Assembly (NCBI RefSeq): GCF_001425235.1
Contig: NZ_LMEA01000007.1
Location: 197,170 to 261,169 of the forward strand
Direction of reading: 5' to 3'
DNA length: 64,000 nucleotides
Source: Devosia sp. Root413D1
GTDB taxonomy: Bacteria; Pseudomonadota; Alphaproteobacteria; Rhizobiales; Devosiaceae
Position 1 is the stretch's first letter. Every line of letters starts with the position of its first letter. The position numbers and the translations under genes were made by a program. The notes under the pieces were generated by a model, which saw only the letters and a program-made list of their open reading frames with translations, searched no databases and had not been told where the DNA came from. Below, piece after piece: positions 53,944 to 63,899 of this stretch.

Positions 53944-54124
53944 GGGAACTCCGCGAACAACGGGCCCCGCGACCAGGGAGGTGGCCGCCGGGCAAGTGAG
54001 GATGGCCGGCATGCACCTTGCAACCGGACTGCAGAGGTCATTCGGTGACCTCGCGGTCATTCACTGACCGCGTTCGCCATTTTCACTGTCGGGATTGCGC
54101 GAGCATTGCGCGGCGCCGAAATCG

Positions 54125-55477
54125 CTATGGCGTGGTTGCCACGGGCAGTTCGACGCGGAAGCAGACCCCGCCGAGATGGCTCGGCAGCACCGAGATATTG
54201 CCGCCATGCTGGCGCACCACTTCGCGCACCAGGTTCAGCCCGAGCCCGGCACCGCGGTCGAGTGGGCGGATGCGGTAGAACGGCTCGAAGATCTTCTCGC
54301 GATGTTCCGGCGCAATGCCCGGGCCGCTGTCATGCACCTCGAAAGTGCCGTTGCCGGCGATCTCGATCTCTATGGTGCCGTTATTGCCGCCATGCACCAC
54401 CGCATTCTGCGTCAAATTCGCCAGCAACCGCTCGATGGCGCCGCGATCGCCCAGCACCCAGGCGGAAGGGTCGGGCGCCCTGAGCGAGATGTCGTACCCG
54501 GCGGAGATGGCAAGCGGCGCATGATCGGCGACCACGCGCTCGGCCAGCGGCACCAGGTCGATCGGCTGGAAGTCGATCTGCGATTGCGCCAGCCGCTGCA
54601 GGTCGAGCAACTGTTCGGCCATGGCCGCCAGTCTCGCCGTGTCGGTGAGCAACCGGGTCCGCTCCGGGCCGGTGTCGAGATTCTCCACCCGGGTCTGGAG
54701 GATAGCGATCGGCGTCTTCAGCTCATGCGCCGCGTCGGCGAGGAAGCGGCGATGGCGCTCATAGCCTTCGTCGAGGCGAGTCAGGGCCTCATTCACCGCC
54801 GTCACCAGGCCGCGGACCTCGTAGGGTACCTTGTCGAGCGGCAGGCGTGTGCCGTGCTTGTCGAAGTTGATACTGCGGGCCTGTTCCTCGGCCGCGTCCA
54901 GCCCGCGCATCACCTTGCGAACGATCAACGGGATGGCGATCACCGTCGCGATGATCAGCATCAGCAGCAACGGCAGGATGAATATGTTGCCGACCAGGAT
55001 CGCCGCAAAGATGGTGCTGACAAAGGCGCCACCACCGGCCAGCACATAGAGCTTTCCGATCGGCGTCTCGTCGCTGTGGAATGCGGCGGCCAGGTCATTC
55101 TTGCCGCCGGAGTCGCGAATATCGACGAACCACAACCGGTTCAGGCTCGACGCCATCTCGCTATAGGCGGACGGCACCGGACCATCCTCGAATGCGTGCC
55201 CCTGGTCGTCCGTCACGATCATCCAGACCGTGGGGGACTCGGCGCGATAGCGCTCGAGCTCGGCATTGGGACCAAGCACCAGTTCGCCATCCGGCCCTCG
55301 CTGCATGGCCGCCGCGATCGCTTCCGCCAGCGAGCTGTCGACTAACTGCTCGCCCGGATTGAGCTGCAGGATCAGAATGGTCAAAATGGCCGATGCCAGT
55401 GACAGTGTGATGGCTTGCAGCAGCACCAGGCGCCAGGCGAGGCGTCGGCGCAGTGAGTGGGGACGCCAGAACTTCAT
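54125..55477 (-). CDS. sensor histidine kinase
   Basis: 450 residues. Two membrane segments (about 17-38 and 155-180) bound a periplasmic sensor domain of about 115 residues. Then HAMP-like linker, H-box with AHELKTPIAIL, N-box NLTQNAVVHGG, G1 DSGPGIAPEHREKIFEPF and G2 GLGLNLVREVV. Phosphorylates the regulator encoded just upstream in the operon, whose gene it overlaps by 4 bp. The signal is unknown; the class resembles the QseC/PmrB-like kinases. Confidence 0.92.
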   Translation of the reverse strand: MKFWRPHSLRRRLAWRLVLLQAITLSLASAILTILILQLNPGEQLVDSSLAEAIAAAMQRGPDGELVLGPNAELERYRAESPTVWMIVTDDQGHAFEDGPVPSAYSEMASSLNRLWFVDIRDSGGKNDLAAAFHSDETPIGKLYVLAGGGAFVSTIFAAILVGNIFILPLLLMLIIATVIAIPLIVRKVMRGLDAAEEQARSINFDKHGTRLPLDKVPYEVRGLVTAVNEALTRLDEGYERHRRFLADAAHELKTPIAILQTRVENLDTGPERTRLLTDTARLAAMAEQLLDLQRLAQSQIDFQPIDLVPLAERVVADHAPLAISAGYDISLRAPDPSAWVLGDRGAIERLLANLTQNAVVHGGNNGTIEIEIAGNGTFEVHDSGPGIAPEHREKIFEPFYRIRPLDRGAGLGLNLVREVVRQHGGNISVLPSHLGGVCFRVELPVATTP

Positions 55478-56148
55478 GCTGCTGCCTTGATCAGGTAACC
55501 GACGCCGCGGATGCCGTGGATTTCGACTCCCGCCTTGGCGTCCGCGAGCTTGCGCCTGAGCCGCGAGATATGGGCATCGAGCGAGTTCGACTGGATCTCG
55601 TCGCCATAGCCATAGACCGCGTCTTCAAGCGAGGTGCGCAGCACCGTGCGCCCGGCGCGTCGCAGCAGGCATTCGAGCACCAGCAGTTCGCGCCGCGGCA
55701 GCTCGATGGTGCTCTCGCCGATCCGCGCCTCGCGGCTGTCTAGATCGAACGACAGCGCACCCAGTTGCACCGATTCCGGCGCCACCTGCATCGGCCGCCG
55801 CAGCACGGCGCGCAGCCGCGCCAGCAGTTCCTCTACCGCAAAGGGTTTTGGCAGATAGTCGTCGGCGCCGGTGTCGAGCCCCTCGATCTTGTCGGCAATC
55901 GAGCCACGGGCCGAGATGATGATCACCGGCACCCCGGCGTGGCGCTTGCGCAGCAGCGGCACCAGGTCGATGCCATCGCCGTCCGGCAACTTGCGGTCGA
56001 GCAGCACCGCGTCATGCGTGTGGCTGAGGATTGCCTCTTCGGCGATGAGCTTGGTGCGCGCGTGGTCGACGACCATGTCATAGCGCGCCAGCACGGCGCT
56101 CAGCGCCGTGGCCATCTCCGGCTCATCTTCGACAAGTAGCAATCGCAT
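55474..56148 (-). CDS. OmpR-family response regulator
   Basis: 224 residues. Receiver domain 1-118 with phospho-acceptor D51 (VLLDRKLPDGDG) and conserved Lys in YLPKPF; winged-helix DNA-binding domain 125-222 (SNSLDAHISRLRRKL). First gene of a two-gene operon with the histidine kinase. Confidence 0.93.
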   Translation of the reverse strand: MRLLLVEDEPEMATALSAVLARYDMVVDHARTKLIAEEAILSHTHDAVLLDRKLPDGDGIDLVPLLRKRHAGVPVIIISARGSIADKIEGLDTGADDYLPKPFAVEELLARLRAVLRRPMQVAPESVQLGALSFDLDSREARIGESTIELPRRELLVLECLLRRAGRTVLRTSLEDAVYGYGDEIQSNSLDAHISRLRRKLADAKAGVEIHGIRGVGYLIKAAA

Positions 56149-56383
56149 TCAGGAATCCCCGCGCCACGATCTGCCATATGCAGCATGCATTGCGCCAGGA
56201 TTGCGCCCCGGCAACCTCGGGTCCGAGCGCGGCCGATCAGCCGCCTGAGGGCTAACTAACCCGTTAGATATTCGAGCCATTTCAGGCGGTGTTTGGCTTT
56301 TTCGGCGACCGCAGACTCTGGTATTGTCGCAATGGGGCTCTCGGAAGTTCCGGAGCTTTCCCGCGAAACAGTGGAGAAGCATG

Positions 56384-56980
56384 ATGGCCGAGACAGAGAC
56401 TTCTACGCCTTCCGATTTTCCCGCCGGACTCCGCGCCATGCTTGGCGACAACTGGTGGCTGCTGCTGCTGCGCGGCATCGCCGCCATCGCCTTCGGCGTG
56501 CTGGCCATCTTCTGGCCCGCCATCACGCTCATCTCGCTGACCCTGCTATGGGGCGCCTACACCCTCATCGACGGCGTCTTCGCCCTGTGGGCCGCGATCT
56601 CCGGCCGCGCCAACTCCCCCGCCATGGGGCCGCGCTGGTGGATGGCGATCAGCGGCGTCGTCAGCGTCCTCGCCGGTCTTGCTGCCTTCTTCTGGCCCGG
56701 GATGACCGCGTTCATCCTCGTCATCTTCATCGGCATCTGGGCGATCATCATTGGTGTGCTGACCATCTGGGGCGCCATCCAGGCCCGCAAGGAGATCGAG
56801 GGCGAGTGGGTGCTCGGCCTGTTCGGCGCGCTCAGCATCCTGTTCGGCCTGCTGCTGCTGTTCCAACCGGGGGCAGGGGCGCTGTCGCTGATCTGGACCA
56901 TCGCCGGCTATGCAATCTTTGCGGGCGTGTTGCTGATCATGCTGGCCTTCCGGGTGCGGAAGTTCAAACGGCCAGCCTGA
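56384..56980 (+). CDS. HdeD-family inner-membrane protein
   Basis: 198 residues with six hydrophobic helices, each rich in Trp and Phe. The pattern LLLRGIAAIAFGVLAIFWP (about 24-42) repeats in the second half (WWMAISGVVSVLAGLAAFFWPG), the internal duplication typical of HdeD. Associated with acid resistance in enterics; role here unproven. Start chosen at 56384 (GGAG 7 nt upstream); 56381 is equally possible. Confidence 0.85.
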   Translation: MAETETSTPSDFPAGLRAMLGDNWWLLLLRGIAAIAFGVLAIFWPAITLISLTLLWGAYTLIDGVFALWAAISGRANSPAMGPRWWMAISGVVSVLAGLAAFFWPGMTAFILVIFIGIWAIIIGVLTIWGAIQARKEIEGEWVLGLFGALSILFGLLLLFQPGAGALSLIWTIAGYAIFAGVLLIMLAFRVRKFKRPA

Positions 56981-57283
56981 ACCGGGAACCAAGCGGCGCG
57001 AGCTACGTTCAAAGGGCAAGGTGAAAGCGCCCGCAAGAACGCGAAGCCCTCTGATCAATGCCCCGGCTCCACTTGTGGACCGGGGCATTTTCTTGTGCGA
57101 TGCGGTCGAATGCGCCGCCCCGACAAGATGGCGGGCATCTCGGGCTGTCGCCGAAACGCCCGCCAACCCCGTCAGTGTGTGGACGCAAGATCAGGGCGGC
57201 GGCCTGATAGCGGAAGGTTCCTGCAATTTCGCTGACAAGGCTGGAAACGCTGCTGTACGGGCGTTTGAGCGCACCCCAAGCCG
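56981..57283. other. gene-free 303-bp intergenic region
   Basis: Holds a terminator (57057-57093). I see no gene in the rest. A plus-strand frame 57021-57287 has poor composition. Confidence 0.55.
57057..57093 (+). terminator. Rho-independent terminator downstream of the HdeD-like gene
   Basis: A long stem: AATGCCCCGG then TCCAC pair with GTGGA then CCGGGGCATT, with one bulged base and a short loop, followed by TTTTCTT. About 75 bp after the HdeD stop. Confidence 0.8.
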
Positions 57284-57634
57284 CTAGAATCGCCCTGTCA
57301 TGCTGCCGCGAACCGACGCCGTCGCCAGGCCCGTCGTATCGATTCCATAGTCGGCCAGCGCTCGCAGCGCCCAGCCAGGTCCCGTGAGCGTCACGCCGCC
57401 GGTAACACCGGCATAAGTGTTGTCGACCACGATCTCCTCGCCGGTCCCGCCCAGGCCGGCGCGGACACCGAGCGACGGCGTCAGGTCGAGCCCGTCGCCG
57501 AACGCGAAGGTTCGTGCCACCGTCAATGCGCCGCCCAGCTCCAGCGTCGAGGTCGAGAACCCATCGACGTTGACGATGTCGCCGCGCGGATTGGTGACAG
57601 TGTAGGCGCCGACGTCCTCGTGTGCTGTAAATCG
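57284..57634 (-). pseudogene. autotransporter beta-barrel C-terminal remnant
   Basis: A 117-codon minus-strand frame ending in a Phe-terminated beta strand (GSMTGRF), with LRALADYGID and LTPSLGVRAGLGG strands before it. This is how autotransporter beta-domains end. It has no signal peptide, passenger or credible start, and a TAG lies just upstream (57635-57637), so it is read as a decayed 3' fragment. It could only be translated from an ATG at 57526 as 80 residues, too short for a barrel. Confidence 0.65.
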
Positions 57635-57701
57635 CTAAGAATAGCGACAAAGCCGCTTCGGCAGTTGCTGATGCATCCGCGCCACAGCAGACAAACCGCG
57701 C

Positions 57702-58793
57702 CTATTCGGCCGCGCCGGTTCCACTCATCGGCGCCTCGACCTGCAGGTCCTCGCGATAGGGCTTGGCGGACGGCGGGAGGTCCTTGCGCAGGAAGACATC
57801 TTCGCCCTTGAGCTGACGCAGCCAGATCGGGATCATCTCCCGATAGCCCGCAAGGATTGACGGGGTAGGCGGGGGCAGGTCGTGCTTGATGGCCTCGTGC
57901 AGCCTCTCGAGCGCGTGGTAGGGCACCACCGGGAACATGTGGTGTTCGACGTGATAGTTCATGTCCGAATAGAGGAAGCGGCTGATCGGGTTCATCAGCA
58001 CGGTCCTGGTGTTCAGCCGATGGTCGGTGACGTCCTCGGCCAGCGCGCCATGCTGCAACAGCCCCACCATCACCATGTGCCAGCAGCCGTAGAGGCGGGG
58101 TAGCCCGACCAGCATGAACGGCAGGATCGACTGCATGGCGATCGCGGTGATGCCGGTCGCTGCGTAGATCACCACCCAGATCCGCGCCACCCGAACCACC
58201 TTGGGCCACTCGCCCTTGGGAATGAAGCTCTTCTCGGCGTCGCTCACGTCGCCGGCAGCGTTCCGCACCATGTCGCCCAGCGCGTACCAGACATCGACAA
58301 TGCCGACGAAACTCAGGATCACCCGGGCCAGCACCGGCGGTCGCATCACCGCGATCTCGACGTCGCGGCCGACGATGATGGTGTCGGCGTGGTGGCGAGC
58401 GTGGCTCCATTTCCAGATCGTCGGGTTACGGATCAGCATGAAGCAGGCGATCTGGTAGATCACCTTGTTCATCCACGCTGTCTTGAACGCCGTGCCGTGC
58501 CCGCATTCATGCCAGCGGCTGTCGCTCGCCGAACCATAGAGCACGCCATAAACCAAGAAGCACGGCACGCACCACCAGGTGCCCCAGAACGCGATGCCGC
58601 CAATGCCGGTGACCAGCAGCAGGCCAAGCCAGATCAGGTTGTCGCGTATCGCCGGGCCATCGGAGCGTTGCATCAGTTCTTTCATGACGGCGCGTGGCAC
58701 CTCAGTGTGATACCACTCGGCTGCCGCGAGGCCGCGCTCGATGGCGCGCTGCGCCTCGGGCCCGGTGATACTGTAGTCGCGCTTCGTGATCAT
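57702..58793 (-). CDS. membrane fatty acid desaturase
   Basis: 363 residues. All three di-iron histidine boxes are present: HECGH (95-99), HARHH (131-135) and HVEHH (281-285). Four helices lie at about 52-90, 110-122, 155-180 and 205-235. The distances fit the FADS-type desaturases rather than acyl-ACP types. Could introduce a double bond in membrane lipids or act on an aromatic or carotenoid-like substrate. No electron donor gene adjoins. Confidence 0.88.
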   Translation of the reverse strand: MITKRDYSITGPEAQRAIERGLAAAEWYHTEVPRAVMKELMQRSDGPAIRDNLIWLGLLLVTGIGGIAFWGTWWCVPCFLVYGVLYGSASDSRWHECGHGTAFKTAWMNKVIYQIACFMLIRNPTIWKWSHARHHADTIIVGRDVEIAVMRPPVLARVILSFVGIVDVWYALGDMVRNAAGDVSDAEKSFIPKGEWPKVVRVARIWVVIYAATGITAIAMQSILPFMLVGLPRLYGCWHMVMVGLLQHGALAEDVTDHRLNTRTVLMNPISRFLYSDMNYHVEHHMFPVVPYHALERLHEAIKHDLPPPTPSILAGYREMIPIWLRQLKGEDVFLRKDLPPSAKPYREDLQVEAPMSGTGAAE

Positions 58794-58814
58794 CGGCCCC
58801 CCTCCAACGTGTCC

Positions 58815-59804
58815 TTACGGCCTGACAGGACCCTGCCCAGCGCCAGTGGCGCCAATGGTGGCGGCGATGCTGTCGAGGTCGGCGTCGTCGAGTTCGATGG
58901 TCGTTGCATCGATCCAGCCATCGACCTGGGCCGGTGATCGGGCGCCGACAATCGCGGCGCTCAGCCCTGGCCAGGCTAGCACCCAGGTGAGGGCGATGGT
59001 TGAGATCGAAGTGCTGTGCTTGTCGGCAACCGGCTTCAATGCCGCCGCGAGGGCAAGATTGCGGTCGAGCCGCTCGCCGGTGAACTCCGGGTTGGTCTTC
59101 CGCCAGTCGTTGTCGGCCAGGGTCGCGGCGCGCTCCTGGGTGAAGCTGCCGGTGAGCAGGCCCGCCTGCATCGGGCTGTAGCAGATGACGCCGGTGCCAT
59201 GCGCCGCGCACCACGGCAGGATCGCCTCCGCGGTCTCCCGCTTGATCATCGAGAACGGCGGCTGCAGCGTTTCCACATGCCCCATCGCTTCGGCTCGCGC
59301 CAGTTGCTCGGCATTGTGGTTCGAGAGCCCGATATGCCGAACCTTGCCCTCGGACTTCAGCTCGAGCATCGTCGCCCAATAGTCCTCGAGCGGCACGTCG
59401 TCGGCCGGCCAGTGCACCTGGTAGAGATCGATGGCCTCGACCTGCAGGCGTTTGAGCGAGTTCTCGAGTTCGTTGCGGAGGCTCGCCTTGTTGGCGAGGC
59501 GGCGCGGGTTCTGCCCGTTGGCGTCTCGGATCACCCCGCCTTTGGTGAAGACGAACGGCCGCCGATCGGTCGGCAGCGCTTTCAGCGTCTGGCCGATCAC
59601 CTCCTCGGAATGGCCGACGCCGTAGGCCGCAGCAGTATCGATCCAGTTGATGCCCAGGTCGATGGCGTGGCGGATGGCAGCGTCGGAATCAGCGTCATCC
59701 TGCGGGCCCCACATATTGCCGCCCATCGCCCAGGCGCCGACGCCAAGGCGGGTGATCTCCATGCCGGTCTTGCCGAAAGCGCGGGTGGGCAGCGACGTTT
59801 TCAT
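58815..59804 (-). CDS. aldo/keto reductase
   Basis: 329-residue TIM-barrel NADPH oxidoreductase. Catalytic set: D and Y in DTAAAYGVGHSE (about 55-64), K in VFTKGG, H in YQVHWP. C-terminal cofactor region GARSPAQVDGW. Reduces aldehydes or ketones of unknown kind. The start at 59804 has GGAGG 9 nt upstream; the frame is open further. Divergent from a TetR gene with an operator-like palindrome between. Confidence 0.9.
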   Translation of the reverse strand: MKTSLPTRAFGKTGMEITRLGVGAWAMGGNMWGPQDDADSDAAIRHAIDLGINWIDTAAAYGVGHSEEVIGQTLKALPTDRRPFVFTKGGVIRDANGQNPRRLANKASLRNELENSLKRLQVEAIDLYQVHWPADDVPLEDYWATMLELKSEGKVRHIGLSNHNAEQLARAEAMGHVETLQPPFSMIKRETAEAILPWCAAHGTGVICYSPMQAGLLTGSFTQERAATLADNDWRKTNPEFTGERLDRNLALAAALKPVADKHSTSISTIALTWVLAWPGLSAAIVGARSPAQVDGWIDATTIELDDADLDSIAATIGATGAGQGPVRP

Positions 59805-59942
59805 GTTTGTTTGTCCTCCATCGGTAACTGCCATACCAGCATCTCCTCCCGGATCGGACAACCCAGCCTTGCGACCAATGCCCCGCTCGCGACCCGGCGG
59901 GCAGACGTCCAGCATATCGCATCCCGACATCCCCCTTGCGCC

Positions 59943-59966
59943 GAACCGTAACGTACGGTACGGTTC
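59943..59966. promoter_or_regulatory. candidate TetR operator
   Basis: A 24-bp inverted repeat, GAACCGTA-A-CGTACG-G-TACGGTTC, symmetrical except for one position in each arm. It lies between the divergent AKR (starts 59804) and TetR (starts 60037) genes. Confidence 0.6.
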
Positions 59967-60036
59967 ACGCCATTGATGTCGAGGTGTCCGGTTCGCAGGG
60001 TGCGGATCGTCACCTCGCGGGGCCTTGGGTGTCGTC

Positions 60037-60675
60037 GTGGCGTCTGCCGTTGCCAATAGCGAAGAGGTGTTCACGCCGCGCCAGCAGCAGGTGCTGACGG
60101 CGGCGCTGGATCTGCTCGTCGAGCAGGGCGATCGGCTGACCATGACCTCGGTGGCGCGCCGCGCCTCGTGCTCCAAGGAAACGCTCTACAAGTGGTTCGG
60201 CGACCGCGACGGGCTGCTCACCGCGACGGTGCAGTGGCAGGCCGCCAAGGTGAAGGCGCCGCAGGTCGATCGCTGGCGGCTCGATTCCGCCTCACTGCGC
60301 CAGAGCATCGAGCAGTTCGCTCGAGACCTGCTGGGCACTATCGTCGGCGATGTCTCGGTGACGCTCAACCGTCTCGCCATCGGCCATGCCGGCGCCGAAA
60401 AGCATGGGCTCGGGGCCATCGTCCTCGAGAACGGTCCGCTCGCTATCCGCAAGCGCCTGAAGCCGGTGCTGGAAGCGGGCAGGGAGGCGCGGCTGTTGCG
60501 CTTCGACAGCTCCGAGGAAGCCTATCGCAGCTTCTTCGGCCTTGTCGTGCGCGACGCGCAGATCCGCCTGCTGCTCGGCGAAACCTTCACTCCTGCCGAA
60601 GCCGAGATCGCGCGCGACGCGGCCCGGGCGACGGAACAGTTTCTTGCCATCTACGCGGTCCACCCGGCCGCCTGA
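60037..60675 (+). CDS. TetR-family transcriptional regulator
   Basis: About 212 residues from GTG at 60037; a TTG at 60025 is possible. HTH at about 18-60 (VLTAALDLLVEQGDRLTM, then RRASCSKETLYKWFGDRDGL). The C-terminal domain is of the TetR_C class that has GAIVLENGPLAIRKRL. Presumed repressor of the divergent aldo/keto reductase. About 45 bp upstream of ilvC, so some readthrough into ilvC is possible. Confidence 0.88.
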   Translation: MASAVANSEEVFTPRQQQVLTAALDLLVEQGDRLTMTSVARRASCSKETLYKWFGDRDGLLTATVQWQAAKVKAPQVDRWRLDSASLRQSIEQFARDLLGTIVGDVSVTLNRLAIGHAGAEKHGLGAIVLENGPLAIRKRLKPVLEAGREARLLRFDSSEEAYRSFFGLVVRDAQIRLLLGETFTPAEAEIARDAARATEQFLAIYAVHPAA

Positions 60676-61740
<1,065 letters not shown>

Positions 61741-61785
61741 GCGGGGCCTTGCTCCACGCTTGATCTGATGCGCGCTGGCGCGCCG

Positions 61786-61829
61786 CCGTGATCAAGGCCG
61801 GCGCGCTGGTCGACAAGGCCAAGAACTAA
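61786..61829 (+). repeat. duplicate of the ilvC 3' end
   Basis: 44 bases that match the last 45 of ilvC (61696-61740) with one deleted base and three changed bases. All three changes are at third codon positions and silent. They encode the same [12 protein letters not shown]-stop. The deletion breaks the first codon, and no start is present, so it is not translated. Confidence 0.9.
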
Positions 61830-61860
61830 TCCAAAGATCCTTCGCAGGATGTATGCGCAG

Positions 61861-61882
61861 AGGGGCCTCCGGGCCCCTTTGT
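61861..61882 (+). terminator. terminator downstream of ilvC
   Basis: A 7-bp stem (AGGGGCC with GGCCCCT), 4-nt loop, then TTTGTCGTTT. It follows the duplicated 3' end by about 32 bp. Confidence 0.65.
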
Positions 61883-61932
61883 CGTTTCTGGTCATCAACG
61901 TCGGGGAGCACAGGTTGCTCCAACGACTCGAT

Positions 61933-62011
61933 GTCATCCCAGCGAAAGCTGGGACCCAACTCACAGCCCGTGCCAGCGGAGAAAATGGGTCCCAGCTTTC
62001 GCTGGGATGAC
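61933..62011. repeat. GTCATCCC-type intergenic inverted repeat, copy 4
   Basis: Near-perfect arms as in copy 3 (33118-33195) but opposite in orientation, with the inner 35 bases also alike once reverse-complemented. Confidence 0.85.
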
Positions 62012-62071
62012 ATCCGGTGGGTAGGCGAAACGGTTGGCCCACCGCGTTAGCGCGATGCGGCCCTATTGGAT

Positions 62072-62704
62072 CTACCGGCTGGTGTCCGTGGCCATCCTAA
62101 TGGCGAGGAAGCCGAGCACCGTGCCCATCAGCCAGCGCTGCAGCCGGGCCCAGAACGGTCGACCGGTGAGGAACAGTGCCACCGTCCCCGCCGTGATGAT
62201 GAGGATGGCATTGACTGTCATGCTCACGGCAATCTGCGTGGCGCCAAGCACCAAGGTCTGGCCGAGCACATTGCCGGCCGACTTGTCGATGAACTGTGGC
62301 AGCAGCGACAGATAAAGCGCCGCGACCTTGGGGTTCAACAGGCTGGTGAACAGGCCCATCGCATAGAGTCGTTTCGGCGAATCCGGCGCCAGCGTCCTGA
62401 GTTCGAACGGCGAATGGCCGCCGGGGCGCAGCGCATTCCAGGCCAGCCAGCCGAGGTAGAGCGCTCCGGCGATGCGGATCGCGTCATAGGCGAAGGGCAC
62501 CGCGAACAACAGCGCGGTGAGGCCGAGCGCCGCCGCCAGCATGTAGACGATAAAGCCGGTGGCAACCCCGAGCAGCGAGATCAGCCCGGCGGCACGACCC
62601 TGCGCAATCGAGCGGGAGACCAGATAGGCCATGTTGGGGCCGGGGGCGATCACCATAGCGAAGGCGACGCCGGCGAAGGCGAGAAGGGTGGTGAGCGCGG
62701 GCAC
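62072..62704 (-). CDS. LysE/RhtB-family exporter
   Basis: 210 residues from GTG at 62704 (GGGGAT upstream); an ATG at 62740 gives 222. Six helices, the first with the family's AMVIAPGPNMAYLVSRSIAQG motif. Exports amino acids such as Leu, Thr or Lys, or their analogues. Next to ilvC, though the strand differs; any link to branched-chain amino acids would be speculation. Confidence 0.88.
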   Translation of the reverse strand: MPALTTLLAFAGVAFAMVIAPGPNMAYLVSRSIAQGRAAGLISLLGVATGFIVYMLAAALGLTALLFAVPFAYDAIRIAGALYLGWLAWNALRPGGHSPFELRTLAPDSPKRLYAMGLFTSLLNPKVAALYLSLLPQFIDKSAGNVLGQTLVLGATQIAVSMTVNAILIITAGTVALFLTGRPFWARLQRWLMGTVLGFLAIRMATDTSR

Positions 62705-62766
62705 GGCGGATCCCCGGTTGGCTGCACACCTGCATGCCACGCGCCATGAACTTCCGCCAGTGACGC

Positions 62767-63249
62767 CTACGTTTTGCTGTCGCTCTTCTCGATGCGCTCG
62801 CGGGTGAGCATTTCAAGCAGGCCGACCAGCCGGGTGATGTCTTCCTGGCGGAGCAGGTCGATCTTTTCGTGCAGGGCCTCGATGTCGAGTTCGGCGCGCA
62901 GGTTCACATCGTAATCGAGCTGCGCCTTCTGACGGTCGATGTCGGACTGGCGGTTCTGCGCCATCATCAGGATCGGGGCGGTGAAGGCGGCCTGGAAGCT
63001 CAGCACCAGGTTGAGCAGGATGAAGGGGTAAGGGTCCCAGTGCTGCACCCAGGCGACGACGTTGAACGCGATCCACAGCACCAGCACCGTCGATTGCACG
63101 ATGATGAAGCGCCACGATCCGACAAGCGCCGCGATCTGGTCGGCGAGGTACTCGCCATAGGTGCGGGGGAGGCTGATCGGCTTGGCCTGTCGCAGCGTGA
63201 ATCGCCGCGCCGTCTCGGTGTTGTCGTGGTGGGGTTTGGTTTCGCTCAT
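62767..63249 (-). CDS. DUF1003 membrane protein
   Basis: 160 residues from 63249 with AGAGGCGGC upstream. N-terminal polar 40 residues, then two helices (about 50-70 and 80-100) with AFNVVAWVQHWDPYPFILLNLVLS between, then a helical tail with ALHEKIDLLRQEDI. These are the marks of DUF1003. Function unknown. Confidence 0.85.
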   Translation of the reverse strand: MSETKPHHDNTETARRFTLRQAKPISLPRTYGEYLADQIAALVGSWRFIIVQSTVLVLWIAFNVVAWVQHWDPYPFILLNLVLSFQAAFTAPILMMAQNRQSDIDRQKAQLDYDVNLRAELDIEALHEKIDLLRQEDITRLVGLLEMLTRERIEKSDSKT

Positions 63250-63336
63250 TGCCGCCTCTTGCTGGCCATGCCATGCGGCGGTTCTATCAGGTCTGGCGGT
63301 CGGCGCGGGATCGGATCCGGTGAGCCCCGAATCAAA

Positions 63337-63363
63337 AAGGGCCCCGATCATCTCGGGGCCCTT
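63337..63363 (-). terminator. Rho-independent terminator for the DUF1127 gene
   Basis: A perfect 11-bp stem (63337-63347 with 63353-63363) on a 5-nt loop. On the minus strand it is followed by TTTTT (the A run 63334-63338). It ends the transcript of the 63391-63561 gene. Confidence 0.85.
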
Positions 63364-63390
63364 CAGCTTGGGATATCGCCTACCGCGAGG

Positions 63391-63561
63391 TCACTCATGG
63401 CCGCGGGAAGGCGTGCTGTGGTGGCGGCCGGCGCGCATCGCGGCGAGGTCGCCACGAGTGAGGCCGATATCACGCAGCAGATGGTCGTCGAACTTCATCA
63501 GGTCGGTGAAGACCCGCTTGCGTTCTGCACGACGGAACATGGACGTCAGGCTGAAAGCCAT
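63391..63561 (-). CDS. DUF1127 miniprotein
   Basis: 56 residues, MAFSLTSMFRRAERKRVFTD as start, then the DUF1127 core LMKFDDHLLRDIGLTRGDL. It is basic. In Agrobacterium and Rhodobacter relatives short DUF1127 proteins affect phosphate uptake, RNA turnover and small-RNA levels. A classical terminator lies just downstream. Too short for many gene finders. Confidence 0.85.
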   Translation of the reverse strand: MAFSLTSMFRRAERKRVFTDLMKFDDHLLRDIGLTRGDLAAMRAGRHHSTPSRGHE

Positions 63562-63651
63562 TTGGTCATCTCGTCAGTTTGGGTGGTGCCGGGATCGGCG
63601 GAGTGGGCTTATGCCCGTGGATCGATGAATGCCTGATGAACCGTTTGGCCC

Positions 63652-63798
63652 TTAGCGGGGCTTGCGGCCGAACCAGGTCTTCTGCTTCCTGAGCTCTGCG
63701 CGCGTCAGCCCGATATCGGCCAGCAGGCGGTCTTCGATCTGCTGGTTGGGCGTACGGGCACGCAGGTGGTCGGACAGCAGCAACAGTTCGGGGATCAT
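63652..63798 (-). CDS. DUF1127-like miniprotein
   Basis: 48 residues, with LLLLSDHLRARTPNQQIEDR, then the signature LLADIGLTRAEL and a basic end. Same motif as the gene just downstream on the same strand (about 90 bp gap), so a tandem pair. GGAATCGAAC precedes the ATG but holds no strong ribosome site. Confidence 0.75.
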   Translation of the reverse strand: MIPELLLLSDHLRARTPNQQIEDRLLADIGLTRAELRKQKTWFGRKPR

Positions 63799-63899
63799 GT
63801 TCGATTCCTTGGTTTGATAGCCGGCTCGTCCGGCGTTGGGGCGCTCAATGACCGAGGCCGGTTGAACCGGTTCTGAACGAGGAGTTCAGGGAGAGACCA

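Noticed and set aside
57021-57287. Plus-strand frame of 88 codons after HdeD
   Set aside because: It runs through the terminator, has no ribosome site and no family character.
61786-61829. Second ilvC gene or small gene
   Set aside because: Only the last codons are present with no start; it is a 3' duplication.
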